The notes below the pieces were generated by a model. The model searched no databases and was not told the DNA's origin. It worked only from the letters and a program-made list of their open reading frames with translations. Of a stretch of 45,710 bases of DNA, positions 1 through 8,520 are shown piece by piece. Source of the stretch: Bradyrhizobium sp. LTSP885 (GTDB taxonomy: Bacteria > Pseudomonadota > Alphaproteobacteria > Rhizobiales > Xanthobacteraceae); the NCBI RefSeq assembly GCF_000938305.1, contig NZ_JYMT01000010.1, positions 1 to 45,710 of the forward strand, written 5' to 3'. The first letter of the stretch is position 1. Each line of letters opens with the position of its first letter. The position numbers and the translations under genes are program-made.

Positions 1-19
1 CGTGTGATTCCAAGAAGAG

Positions 20-1296
20 ATGAGAAACGAATCGCTTGTGAACGAAGACTGGGCGCGTGTTGTTTCGCGGCTGGGCGGAGCTGAGGCTCTGGAGGCTGGC
101 GCGCGGGAGACGAAGGCGTTTGTTCGCCCGCGCGAGATCAGCAATGCAGTCGATCTGCTGCGGCTGATCCTTGCGTATTGCCTGGGCACGAGAGGTCTGC
201 GGTTGACGGCGGCATGGGCGACTTCGGTGGGCCTTGTCGATATCTCCAACGTGGCTCTGTTATACCGGCTGCGTCAGTCCGGGGATTGGCTTGCACAGCT
301 GATAGGCCGGGCACTTGCGAGCGGTGCGCCGAAGGCAAGCCGCGGTCGACTGATCCGCATCGTTGACGCCACGACGGTCCCAAAAGCTGGAACCGGCGGC
401 AGGCAGAAGAATGCGGTGTGGCGCATCCACAGTGCGTTCGATCTTCCGCAAGAACGTTTTGGTCACTTCGAGCTGACCGACGAACGCGCGGGCGAGACGC
501 TGGACCGGATCCCGCTGATTGCCGGCGAGATCCGTCTTGCCGACCGCGCCTATCTGCAGCCGGAGCGCATGGCGTATCTGGTCGAGGCCGGTGCGGACTT
601 CGTGATCCGCTCGGGCTGGAAGAGCGCTTGTTGGCTGGATCGCAAAGGCAATCTGATCGATCTCGTCGCCGAACTGCGCAAGGCCGCGGCACGCGGCATC
701 ATCGACCGGCCGATCTGGGTAAAACGCAAGTCTGGTGGAGCACCGCTTGCTGTGCGTTTGGTTGCCGTCAAGAAACCTGCAGATGCGGCTCAGGCTGCAC
801 GGCGCAAGGCACGCAGGACGGCTCAGAAGGGAGGCCATCGTCTCTCCAGGCAAACGCTTGATGCTGCGGATTGGGTGATCCTGGTGACCTCGCTCAAGCC
901 CGAGGACTTCACAACCGCTGATCTGCTTGCCCTTTACCGGCTGCGATGGCGGATCGAACTCGGCTTCAAGCGGCTGAAGAGCCTGATTGGCTTGAAAGGA
1001 CCTCCAGGAACTGACGAGCGGTCTGCCAGACCCCATATCCTCGCTCACCTGCTGATCATTCTTCTGCTCGAGCCGCTTGTCGACGAACTCGAGGACTCTC
1101 CCCGCTTGGCCGAAGCCGCCTAACCAGACCTGCAGCATGGCGCCTGCTCCGTCAGCTCATCGCCTCCCTGCTCCAAGCCATCATTCCCCAGCCCACAATC
1201 GCGCGTCTGCGCAGAGCCAGCCTCGCTCTCCAACGACATCTGCGCGAGCCTCCCAGACGTAAGCGCCGCTATCAGGCCATGATCAAACTATCTTAG
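20..1296 (+). pseudogene. IS4-family transposase, frameshifted near its C-terminus
   Basis: This is a DDE transposase of the IS4 type. The intact frame runs from the ATG at 20 to a TAA at 1121-1123 (367 residues). Likely catalytic residues are D116 in a VDATT motif, D175 in LADRAY and E313 in the YRLRWRIELGFKR stretch (the IS4 Y-R-E signature). After that stop, the +1-shifted frame is open from about 1120 to a TAG at 1294-1296 and reads as a typical IS4 tail (WRLLRQLIASLLQ, then HLREPPRRKRRYQ). An indel close to 1110-1135 has therefore probably cut off about 50 C-terminal residues. All DDE residues lie upstream of the break, so some activity cannot be excluded. Only 19 bases precede the start, so the left inverted repeat is not visible, and I could not define the right end. 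The neighbour to the right is on the other strand and unrelated. Confidence 0.85.
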
Positions 1297-1329
1297 CGCC
1301 TATGGGCCTTCGCCGGGACGACGGCTCTG

Positions 1330-2442
1330 TCAGCAATTATGCGCGCCCTTCGTCTCCACATACACCGCATACAGCGACTGGCTCGCGGTCATGAACAGGC
1401 GGTTGCGCTTCTTGCCGCCGAAGGTGAGGTTGGCGCAGGTCTCCGGCAGCAGGATCTGGCCGATGCGCTGACCATCGGGTGCGAACACCTGCACGCCGTC
1501 ATAGCCCGGTCCGACCCAGCCAGCGCCGACCCAGATGTTGCCGTCGATATCGACGCGCATGCCGTCCGGGAAGCCTGACTTGCCGTCCAGCGTCATGTCG
1601 ATCAGCGTGCGCGGGTTGGAGAGCTTGTCGCCGTTGAGATCGTACTGCCAGATGATGTTCTTCGCATTCGGGTAGTGCGTGATGCCGGTGTCGCAGACAT
1701 AGACCTTCTTGTAATCGTGGCTGAAGGCGATGCCGTTCGGCTTGAACGGTTCGTCGGCGACCTTGGTGACCTGGCCGGTCTGCGCGTCGACCCGGTAGAC
1801 CGCTTCCTTCTGGTAGGGCTGAAGCGAGCCGGTTTTGGCAAGCTGCCCCTCGTAGATCGAGATCGCGCCGTAGCCGGGATCGGTGAACCAGATCGACTTG
1901 TCGTTGGGATGCACGACCATGTCGTTCGGCCCGTTGAGCTGCTTGCCGCCAGCCTGTTCCGCCAGCGTCGTGATGGTGCCGTCGTGCTCATAGCGCACCA
2001 GCCGGGTGCGTTCGGCCGTGATCTGGCGGCCCTCGAAATCGAAGGTCGAGCCGTTGGCCTCGTTCGACGGCTTGTGGAACTGCTCGGAGATATGGCCGTC
2101 ATCGTCGAGATAGCGCAGCTGCCGGTTGGCCGGGATGTCGCTCCAGACCAGGTACTGGCCCTGCGCGTTCCAGGCCGGGCCTTCCGCCCACAGGCATCCG
2201 GTGTAGAGCCGCTTGATCGTGGTGTTGCCGACCTTCGCCTTGAAGCGCTTGTCGTCGATCACGATGATGTCGGGATCGGGATAGCGTTGCGGTTCCGCGT
2301 TGCGCCCGTAGTCCCGCGCGACCGCGTCTGGCGCGGCCATCGCAGTCGCAGCAAGCGCGGTTGCACCGCGCAAGATTGTCCGACGGTCGAACGCCTTCGC
2401 GCCGTCGTGCTGGTGGTTCTGTGTATTGTTTGGGTTTGTCAT
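1330..2442 (-). CDS. SMP-30/gluconolactonase/LRE family protein, Tat-exported
   Basis: This is a six-bladed beta-propeller hydrolase of the SMP-30/gluconolactonase type, a family that hydrolyses sugar lactones or related esters using a bound divalent metal. I place the start at the ATG at 2442 (370 residues). A GGAGG lies about 6 bases upstream, and the protein then begins with a Tat signal (RR at 20-21, then a hydrophobic stretch ending near AMAAP), which predicts export to the periplasm. An upstream in-frame extension to 2568 has no such support. Family-like motifs are visible: the early WAEGPAW segment, LNGPNDMVVHP, WFTDPGYG and the late SGFPDGMRVD. Full propeller length is present. It stands alone on the minus strand, separated by a palindromic repeat from the SDR-thiolase group, so its substrate cannot be inferred from an operon partner. 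Confidence 0.85.
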   Translation of the reverse strand: MTNPNNTQNHQHDGAKAFDRRTILRGATALAATAMAAPDAVARDYGRNAEPQRYPDPDIIVIDDKRFKAKVGNTTIKRLYTGCLWAEGPAWNAQGQYLVWSDIPANRQLRYLDDDGHISEQFHKPSNEANGSTFDFEGRQITAERTRLVRYEHDGTITTLAEQAGGKQLNGPNDMVVHPNDKSIWFTDPGYGAISIYEGQLAKTGSLQPYQKEAVYRVDAQTGQVTKVADEPFKPNGIAFSHDYKKVYVCDTGITHYPNAKNIIWQYDLNGDKLSNPRTLIDMTLDGKSGFPDGMRVDIDGNIWVGAGWVGPGYDGVQVFAPDGQRIGQILLPETCANLTFGGKKRNRLFMTASQSLYAVYVETKGAHNC

Positions 2443-2540
2443 GACGTCCTCCCAGGCTTTTTTGTTATAGGGAGGCAAGTCGTACGCCCGCAATCTGGCA
2501 TAAAGCGGGCGAGGCGTTATGAAACAACCAAAGAGTGTGT

Positions 2541-2584
2541 CGTCCCGGCCTAGTGCGCAATTGCGCACGGAGTTCGCCGGGACG
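2541..2584. repeat. Dispersed palindromic repeat (REP-like)
   Basis: A nested inverted repeat. The outer arms CGTCCCGG (2541-2548) and CCGGGACG (2577-2584) flank a perfect 16-bp palindrome, GTGCGCAATTGCGCAC (2553-2568). It lies in the 159-bp gap between the SMP-30 start and the SDR stop. Similar GTCCCGG/CCGGGAC arms are common between genes in Bradyrhizobium, and a related CGTCCC hairpin occurs here near 12121. Confidence 0.7.
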
Positions 2585-2601
2585 GCAATTTCATAAAACT
2601 G

Positions 2602-3516
2602 TCAGATTGGATCCCAGGTGAAGACGTCAGCCGAGCGGTCGAGCTTGGAGAACGATCCCTTCAGTGCCGGCATGCCGTGCTCGGCGATGGTCTCCGGCGT
2701 CCAGCCTTCGCCGCGGTGCACCGAGCGCACCGGGCGATGCTGGCCGAACAGGAAAATCTCGTTCATGCGCACGCCGAAGATCTGCCCGGTGACGTCGTTG
2801 GCGGCGTCCGAGAGCAGATAGGCGCAGACCGGTGCGATCTTCTCCGGGCCCATCTGCTTGATCTTCTCGACGCGCGCCTTCTCGGCGTCGGTCTCGGTCG
2901 GGATCGTGCCGATCATGCGGGTCCAGGCGAACGGCGAGACGCAGTTCGAGCGCACGTTGAAGCGGCCCATGTCGAGCGCGATCGACTTCGAGAGACCGAC
3001 GATGCCGAGCTTGGCGGCGGCATAATTGGCCTGGCCATAATTGCCGATCAGGCCGGAGGTCGAGGTGAAGTGCACGAACGAGCCGCTCTCCTGCTCGCGG
3101 TACAGCCGGGCCGCAGCGTGGCTGACATAGAACGAGCCCATCAGATGCACCTTGATGACGGATTCGAAGGCTTCCACGCTCATCTTGTGGAAGATCATGT
3201 CGCGCAGGATGCCGGCATTGTTGACGACGCCGTCGAGCCGGCCGAAATGGTCGGTTGCGGTCTTTACGATTTTGCTGGCGGGGATCGCTTCCGCCACCGA
3301 CTCGAAATTGGCAACGGCAGTTCCGCCGCGCTTCTTGATCTCCTCGACCACCTCTTCTGCGGGCGAGGCGCTCGAGCCTGCGCCGTCGGCCGCGCCGCCG
3401 GGATCGTTGACGACGACCTTGGCGCCTTCAGCGGCGCAGAGCAGCGCGATCTCGCGGCCGATGCCGCGGCCTGCGCCGGTGACGATGATGACTTTGTCCT
3501 GCAGTGATTTTGCCAT
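2602..3516 (-). CDS. SDR family NAD(P)-dependent oxidoreductase
   Basis: A classical short-chain dehydrogenase/reductase of 304 residues. The Rossmann nucleotide site is TGAGRGIG (13-20), NNAG is at 99-102, and the catalytic set is Ser152/154, Tyr165 and Lys169 (YAAAK). The early N-D-P-G after the second strand and the C-terminal extension beyond residue 250 resemble the dehydrogenase domain of peroxisomal multifunctional enzyme type 2. That would suit oxidation of a 3-hydroxyacyl-CoA or steroid-like alcohol. AGGAG sits about 7 bases before the ATG. It is the last gene of a minus-strand set after the zinc-ribbon protein and the thiolase-like protein, with a 107-bp gap filled by a repeat. The context suggests beta-oxidation-like processing of a CoA thioester; the exact substrate is unknown. 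Confidence 0.88.
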   Translation of the reverse strand: MAKSLQDKVIIVTGAGRGIGREIALLCAAEGAKVVVNDPGGAADGAGSSASPAEEVVEEIKKRGGTAVANFESVAEAIPASKIVKTATDHFGRLDGVVNNAGILRDMIFHKMSVEAFESVIKVHLMGSFYVSHAAARLYREQESGSFVHFTSTSGLIGNYGQANYAAAKLGIVGLSKSIALDMGRFNVRSNCVSPFAWTRMIGTIPTETDAEKARVEKIKQMGPEKIAPVCAYLLSDAANDVTGQIFGVRMNEIFLFGQHRPVRSVHRGEGWTPETIAEHGMPALKGSFSKLDRSADVFTWDPI

Positions 3517-3534
3517 ATGAGTCTCCTGTCTATT

Positions 3535-3616
3535 CCGTCATTCCGGGGCGCACGAAGTGCGAACCCGGAATCTCGAGATTCCGGGTCTGGTCCTTCGGAC
3601 CATCCCGGAATGACGG
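3535..3616. repeat. Dispersed palindromic repeat with CCCGGAATCTC core
   Basis: Outer arms at 3535-3547 and 3604-3616 are perfectly complementary over 13 bp. Inside is a perfect 22-bp palindrome at 3564-3585, built from CCCGGAATCTC and its complement, and a small GGTCC-TTCG-GACC hairpin follows. The same core recurs at 17214-17235. It lies between the thiolase stop and the SDR start, so transcription through the operon would place it in the mRNA. Confidence 0.85.
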
Positions 3617-3623
3617 GTTGGGG

Positions 3624-4763
3624 TTACTTCTCGTTCGTAAAGATGATCGTGCCACTTGCCGCGAACATGCCGCCGACGCCGTGGCAGACCGAGATTTTTG
3701 CGTTCGGCACCTGCGCCGGCGCGATGCCGCGCATCTGCCGCACGCTCTCCTGCAGCGCGTACATGCCGTACATGCCGGAGTGCATGTAGCTCAACCCGCC
3801 GCCATTGGTGTTGAGCGGCAGCTTGCCGCCGGGACGCGTGTTGCCTTCGGCGATGAACTTGCCGGTTTCTTCGTGGGGCATGAAGCCGAGGTCGCCGAGA
3901 CCGAACAGCGGCAGATGCGCAAACGCATCGTAGATCATCAGATGATCGACGTCCTTGTGCGCGATGCCGGCTTCCTTGAAGGCCAAGGGGCCCGCGACCT
4001 TGAAGGCGCGTGATGAATCAAACGTCTTCATCTGGCTGACCATCGGCGTTTCCACGCTCTCGCCCGTGCCAAGGACATAGACCGGCTTCCTCGGGAAATC
4101 CCTGGCGCGGTCGGCGGAGGTCAGGATCAGCGCGCCGCCGCCGTCGGTGACGAGGCAGCACTGCAGCAGGCGGAATGGATAGGCGATCATCCGCGAGTTC
4201 AAGACGTCGGCGACCGTGATCGGGTCCTTCATGGTCGCGCGCGGGTTCTTGGCCGCCCATTCGCGCTGCACGACGGCGACCATGGCGAGCTGCTCATGGG
4301 TGATGCCGTGGGTCTTCATGAAGCGGAGCACGGGGATCGGGAACATGCTCGGCGGACCGTAGACTCCGAACGGTGCTTCAAACTGGCCGTTGAGGCTGTC
4401 GGGGGCCGTGAAGCGCGGCTGCTTGCCGATCATCGACTTGCCGCTTTCGGCATGGGTGATCAGCACGGTCTTGCAGAGACCGGCCTCGATCGCCGCCGCG
4501 GCGTGGCGGACATGCAGCATGAAGGAGCAGCCGCCGACCGATGTGCCGTCGACCCAGGTCGGCGTGATGCCGAGATAGTGGGCGACCTGCTGCGGGCTCT
4601 CGACCGCGGTGGCGAAGCCGTCGATATCGGACAGTTTCAACCCGGCATCCGCGATCGCGTTCAGCGCCGCGTCCGCGTGCAGCTGGATCTGCGACACGTT
4701 CGGGATGACGCCGAGTTCGGTGGTTTCAGCCGCGCCGACGACGGCAACTGCATTTCTGCGCAT
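3624..4763 (-). CDS. Thiolase-like (SCP2-type) acyl-CoA acetyltransferase family protein
   Basis: A thiolase-superfamily protein of 379 residues, in the lipid-transfer/SCP2-thiolase branch. This branch cleaves or condenses acyl-CoA thioesters, often on steroid or branched side chains. The N-terminal nucleophile-like cysteine is C79 in a VGGCSFMLH segment. The C-terminal half has NTNGGGLSYMHSGMYGM and a late CHGVGGM, matching the GG(G)-containing and Cys/His-bearing loops of thiolases. Such proteins typically pair with a DUF35 zinc-ribbon OB-fold partner, and exactly that gene lies 5 bases upstream (stop at 4769). Co-translation and complex formation are therefore likely. The SDR gene follows downstream. 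Whether it is a true thiolase or only a thiolase-like aldolase/transfer protein is not decidable here. Confidence 0.87.
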   Translation of the reverse strand: MRRNAVAVVGAAETTELGVIPNVSQIQLHADAALNAIADAGLKLSDIDGFATAVESPQQVAHYLGITPTWVDGTSVGGCSFMLHVRHAAAAIEAGLCKTVLITHAESGKSMIGKQPRFTAPDSLNGQFEAPFGVYGPPSMFPIPVLRFMKTHGITHEQLAMVAVVQREWAAKNPRATMKDPITVADVLNSRMIAYPFRLLQCCLVTDGGGALILTSADRARDFPRKPVYVLGTGESVETPMVSQMKTFDSSRAFKVAGPLAFKEAGIAHKDVDHLMIYDAFAHLPLFGLGDLGFMPHEETGKFIAEGNTRPGGKLPLNTNGGGLSYMHSGMYGMYALQESVRQMRGIAPAQVPNAKISVCHGVGGMFAASGTIIFTNEK

Positions 4764-4768
4764 GACGA

Positions 4769-5182
4769 TTATCCCTTCGCCGGACGGAACAAGGGAAGGG
4801 TGATCTTGTCGTCGAGTGCCTCGAAGGCGACTTCGAGCGGCATGTCGAGCTCGAGTGCTTCAGGCGTCTGCGGGCAATCGATGATGTTGCTCATCATGCG
4901 CGGGCCCTCGTCGAGCTCCACCACCGCGATGGCGTAAGGCGGCGTGAAGCCGGGCGCGGCGGGGCGATGGTTGATGACATAGCTGTAGAGCTTGCCCTTG
5001 CCGCTGGCCTTGAAGATGGAGACCTTGCGCGAGGCGCAGGACGGGCAGAACGGGCGCGGCGGAAAGTAGACATTGGCGCAGGCATCGCAGCGCTGCAGAC
5101 GCAGCTCGCCGGCCTTGGTGCCGTCCCAGAAATGCTGGGTTTCCGGTGTCGGCTTCGGTTTCGCGCGCGCGGGTTCGGCCAT
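4769..5182 (-). CDS. Zn-ribbon domain-containing OB-fold protein (DUF35/DUF35_N)
   Basis: A small protein of 137 residues. An N-terminal rubredoxin-like zinc ribbon with C32, C35, C46 and C49 (CDAC...CPSC) is followed by an OB-fold with the usual GKLYSYV and PYAIAVVELDEGP segments. Proteins of this type bind acyl-CoA and partner with SCP2-type thiolases, which matches the thiolase-like gene that begins 5 bases downstream. I choose the ATG at 5182 because GGGAGGAAG lies upstream of it and the protein then starts like its relatives; an alternative upstream start at 5233 adds 17 poorly conserved residues. It is first in the minus-strand set, divergent from the ABC transporter operon across about 208 bp that should hold both promoters. 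Confidence 0.87.
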   Translation of the reverse strand: MAEPARAKPKPTPETQHFWDGTKAGELRLQRCDACANVYFPPRPFCPSCASRKVSIFKASGKGKLYSYVINHRPAAPGFTPPYAIAVVELDEGPRMMSNIIDCPQTPEALELDMPLEVAFEALDDKITLPLFRPAKG

Positions 5183-5390
5183 CTCTGATCTTCCTCCCGA
5201 AATCGTTGTGATCTTGATGCGCCATCGGACCAATGGCCGTCAACGGTCTATCCGCGCCCTGCGCAGCCGCCTGTGTCCCGCGCATGCCGCATATTCCGCC
5301 CCTCGCACAATTGATGAGGCGGCCGTGCTTGTGTCCCTCCGGCACGGCGCGTAGAAGGACCCCGAAACAAGCATCCGGGGAGGAAACAAC

Positions 5391-6638
5391 ATGCTGAGGA
5401 TGACGGGCGCGGCACTCGCTGCCGGCCTCGCATTTGCCACACAGGCCATGGCCGCGGATGCGCCGTCGGAGATCAAGATCGGCACGCTCTATGCGTCCTC
5501 CGGGCGCTACGCCTCGATCTCGATGCCGGTCTACAGCTCGCTGAAATTCTGGGTCGAACAGAAGAACGCCGAGGGCGGCGTCTATGTGAAGGCGTTCGAC
5601 AAGAAGCTCTCGATCAAGCTCGTCTCCTATGACGACCAGAGCAACACCGCGACCGCCTCGACGCTCTATAACCAGCTCATCACCCAGGACAAGGTCGATC
5701 TCCTGGTCGCCGATTCCGGATCGGTGCTGACCGCGCCCGCGGTTGCGATCGCACGCGACCACAAGATGTTCCTGTTCGACCAGACCGGCACCGGCGCGAG
5801 CTTCTTCTCCAAGGATAATCCCTACATCGCGCTGATGGCTGACCCGGTGTCCACCATCTGGCCGAAGCCGGTGGCTGACTTCATCAGCCATGACGGCCCG
5901 GGCCTCGGCATCAAGAAGGTCGCGATCCTCTATTCCACCAACGAGTTCACGGGAACGCAAGCCAACGCGTTCAGGAAGTTCGTCAAGGATTCCGGTGCGC
6001 CGATCGAGATCGTCTACGACCAGGGCGTGCCGACCGAGACCACGAACTACAACGTCATCATCAACAACATCAACAATACCAATCCCGACGCGGTGATCCA
6101 TTTCGGCTACGCGCCGAACGACATCGCTTTCCTGCGCAACGTCCAGGACGTCGGCATCAAGTTCAAGATGCTGTTCTCGATCTATGCCGGTCTCGAAACC
6201 GAGCTGTTGGAAAAGAACGTCGGCGCCAAGGGGCTCGAGCACGTCTGGACCTATGTGCCGCCGTCCGAGCTGGACTATCCCGTCAATTTCGGGATGAACA
6301 TGAAGGATTTCCGCGCAGCCTGGCAGAAGAAGTACAGCGACGGCAAGATGGAGTTCGGGTTCAACGCGGTGGCCGGCTACACCACCGCGCTGGTGATCGA
6401 AAAGACGCTGTCGGTCGCGACCAGCCTCGACCAGATGGAGCTGCGCCGCGCGGTGTTTTCGCTCAACGGCGAGCTCAAGACACTCGACGGCACCTTCGCG
6501 CTGGACGAGACGGGCGGGCAGATCGGCGAATTGACGCCGCTCGGCCAGCTCACGGTGGACGAGCACGAGCACATCAAGTTCGTTTCGATCTATCCGCACG
6601 AGAGCGCCAACGGCAAGCCGATCTATCCGGCGCCGTAA
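5391..6638 (+). CDS. ABC transporter substrate-binding protein (Liv/amide type)
   Basis: The periplasmic solute receptor of a Liv-type importer, 415 residues. A Sec signal peptide covers roughly residues 1-22, with cleavage after AMA. The mature protein starts EIKIGTLYASSGRYASIS, the usual beginning of the Peripla_BP_6 fold, and the two-lobe length is normal. GGGGAGG lies about 8 bases before the ATG, a strong ribosome site. It heads a plus-strand operon with two permeases and two ATPases. This clade tends to bind aromatic acids, amides, urea or short organic acids rather than leucine. The amidase further down and the acyl-CoA-type genes on the other strand suggest an amide or carboxylate ligand, but that is inference. 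Confidence 0.92.
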   Translation: MLRMTGAALAAGLAFATQAMAADAPSEIKIGTLYASSGRYASISMPVYSSLKFWVEQKNAEGGVYVKAFDKKLSIKLVSYDDQSNTATASTLYNQLITQDKVDLLVADSGSVLTAPAVAIARDHKMFLFDQTGTGASFFSKDNPYIALMADPVSTIWPKPVADFISHDGPGLGIKKVAILYSTNEFTGTQANAFRKFVKDSGAPIEIVYDQGVPTETTNYNVIINNINNTNPDAVIHFGYAPNDIAFLRNVQDVGIKFKMLFSIYAGLETELLEKNVGAKGLEHVWTYVPPSELDYPVNFGMNMKDFRAAWQKKYSDGKMEFGFNAVAGYTTALVIEKTLSVATSLDQMELRRAVFSLNGELKTLDGTFALDETGGQIGELTPLGQLTVDEHEHIKFVSIYPHESANGKPIYPAP

Positions 6639-6683
6639 TGCGGATATCGACGACATCAGAAGCCTTGGGCGGCGGGCGGTAGC

Positions 6684-7607
6684 ATGACCTACGCGCTCGT
6701 TGCCGGCGTGCTGTTCGGGCTGTATTTCAGCCTGGTCGGTATCGGCCTCAATCTCGTGTTCGGCGTGATGCGCATCGTCAACCTCGCGCATGGCGACATG
6801 TTGATGCTCGGCGCCTTCATTGCGGTGGGCGTGGTCGGCATCTTCGGCATCGATCCGTTGTTCGCGGTGCCGCTGGCTTTCGTAATCTTCGTGCTCGCGG
6901 GCCTCTTGCTGTACTGGGTGCTGGTGCCGCGCCTGCAGGGCTCGGCCAATCCGGAAATGCTGTCGATCATCCTGTTCTTCGGCCTGTCGCAGGTGGTCGA
7001 AGCCATCACCACGATCTTCGCCGGCACCAGCGAACGGTCGATCCAGAGCCGGCTGCTTGGCACTGTGTTCACGACCATCAAGGTCAAATGGTTCGGCGGC
7101 AAGGCCGGCGGGGCAGGGCCGATCCAGATCTTTGGCCAGGGCTTTCCCGCGCCCTGGGTAATCGCGGCCATCACCAGCCTGATCGCGATCGGTTTCGTCT
7201 ATCTCTATCTCTACCACACAAGGCTCGGCACGCTGACCCGCGCGGTGATGTCACGCCGCGATGAAGCGTTGGCGACCGGCATCGATGTCGACCGCGTGTC
7301 GGCGGCGGCATTCGGCATCGGGCTCGGGCTTGCTGCCGTCGCCGGCGTGTTCGCGCCCTTTATGTTCGGCTCGGTGACGCCGGCCTTCGGCGCCGACGCC
7401 ACCGTGACGTCGTTTGCAATCGTGGTGCTGGGTTCGCTCGGCAATCCCTTAGGCACGGCGCTCGGCGGCGTCGTCTATGGTGTCTTCTATATGCTGGTGC
7501 AGACCTATCTCAGCTCATGGGCCGATTTGCTGCCCTATGTGCTGCTGATCCTGATCCTGTTGTTGCGTCCGAGCGGCCTGCTCGGAAGGCGGGTGCGCGT
7601 TGCCTAA
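6684..7607 (+). CDS. Branched-chain amino acid-type ABC transporter permease (LivH-like)
   Basis: An inner-membrane permease of 307 residues with about eight hydrophobic segments. The diagnostic LivH start is present (GLYFSLVGIGLNLVFGVMRIVNLAHGDMLMLGA). The later cytoplasmic loop contains RDEALATGIDVDRV, the ATPase-coupling (EAA-like) region. It starts 45 bases after the binding-protein gene, and its end overlaps the next permease by 8 bases, so translational coupling is likely. It pairs with the LivM-like product to form the channel. Confidence 0.92.
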   Translation: MTYALVAGVLFGLYFSLVGIGLNLVFGVMRIVNLAHGDMLMLGAFIAVGVVGIFGIDPLFAVPLAFVIFVLAGLLLYWVLVPRLQGSANPEMLSIILFFGLSQVVEAITTIFAGTSERSIQSRLLGTVFTTIKVKWFGGKAGGAGPIQIFGQGFPAPWVIAAITSLIAIGFVYLYLYHTRLGTLTRAVMSRRDEALATGIDVDRVSAAAFGIGLGLAAVAGVFAPFMFGSVTPAFGADATVTSFAIVVLGSLGNPLGTALGGVVYGVFYMLVQTYLSSWADLLPYVLLILILLLRPSGLLGRRVRVA

Positions 7608-8520
7608 TGCGCTGAAACACCTGCTGTTCATCCTGGTGCCGCTGATCGTCGTGTTCGCGGTACTGCCCGGCGTCTATCAGAACCATCTGCTGCTGTTCAA
7701 CTTCGTGATCTTCCTGATCCTCGCGCAAGGCGTGAACATCATCTACGGCTTCACCGGCTATCTGCCGTTCGGCTATGTCGGCTTCTTCGGCGCCGGCGCC
7801 TATGGCTTTGCCATCATGGTGATGCACCTGCAGACGCCGGCCGCGCTTGCCGTGCTGGTCGGCGGCGTGGTCGCGGTCTTGCTCGGTCTGTTGCTGACGC
7901 CGCTGCTGCGGCTATCAGGTGCATATTTTGCGATCGCCAACCTCGCGGCGTCGCTGGCGGTGCTGCACTTCGTCGCCAATCCGGCGCTGGAGGGGATCAC
8001 CAAGGGCCCCTATGGCGTGTCGCTCACCGGGACGTTCAACCCGGAGAATGCCTACTACGCCGCGCTCGTCGTGCTGGCGCTGACGGTTGGCGGCGTCATC
8101 TATCTGAAGAACTCGGCGTTCGGCCTGGCGTTGCAGGCGGTGCGCGAGGATGCGGTGTCGGCCTCGATGGCTGGCGTCGACGTCATCAAGATGCGGGTGA
8201 TCGCCTGGCTGGCGTCCGCGCTGGTCGCGGGGCTCGCCGGCGGCATCTACGCCTGGTACGTCTCGGTGTTCTACCCCGACAACGTGTTCTCTGGCGACTT
8301 CAGCATCTTCGCGATCGTGTTCGCGCTGTTCGGCGGTGTTGCCACCATCACCGGACCAATCGTCGGCGTACTCATCCTCTATGGCATCTACAATCTGATC
8401 GGCTTCACCACGCCGCAATATTTCCAGCTGATCTACGGCCTCCTGATCATGGGACTGGTGCTGTTCCTGCCTGCAGGGCTGGTGTCGCTGGCAACGCGCA
8501 GGGGGTGGCATGTCCCCTGA
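7600..8520 (+). CDS. Branched-chain amino acid-type ABC transporter permease (LivM-like)
   Basis: The second channel subunit, 306 residues and polytopic. The LivM-type motif NIIYGFTGYLPFGYVGFFGAGAYGF is near residue 50, and the coupling loop QAVREDAVSASMAGVDV is near 180. The start overlaps the stop of the LivH-like gene by 8 bases, and its own end overlaps the ATPase gene by 11 bases. That compact arrangement fits one stoichiometrically expressed complex. Length and hydrophobic pattern are normal for the family. Confidence 0.92.
   Translation: MPNALKHLLFILVPLIVVFAVLPGVYQNHLLLFNFVIFLILAQGVNIIYGFTGYLPFGYVGFFGAGAYGFAIMVMHLQTPAALAVLVGGVVAVLLGLLLTPLLRLSGAYFAIANLAASLAVLHFVANPALEGITKGPYGVSLTGTFNPENAYYAALVVLALTVGGVIYLKNSAFGLALQAVREDAVSASMAGVDVIKMRVIAWLASALVAGLAGGIYAWYVSVFYPDNVFSGDFSIFAIVFALFGGVATITGPIVGVLILYGIYNLIGFTTPQYFQLIYGLLIMGLVLFLPAGLVSLATRRGWHVP

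Noticed and set aside
4860..7217. A 785-residue open frame on the minus strand, antisense to the first importer
   Set aside because: It overlaps well-supported genes on both strands, is rich in Arg, Asp, His and Gln as expected of an antisense frame in GC-rich DNA, and shows no recognisable domain.
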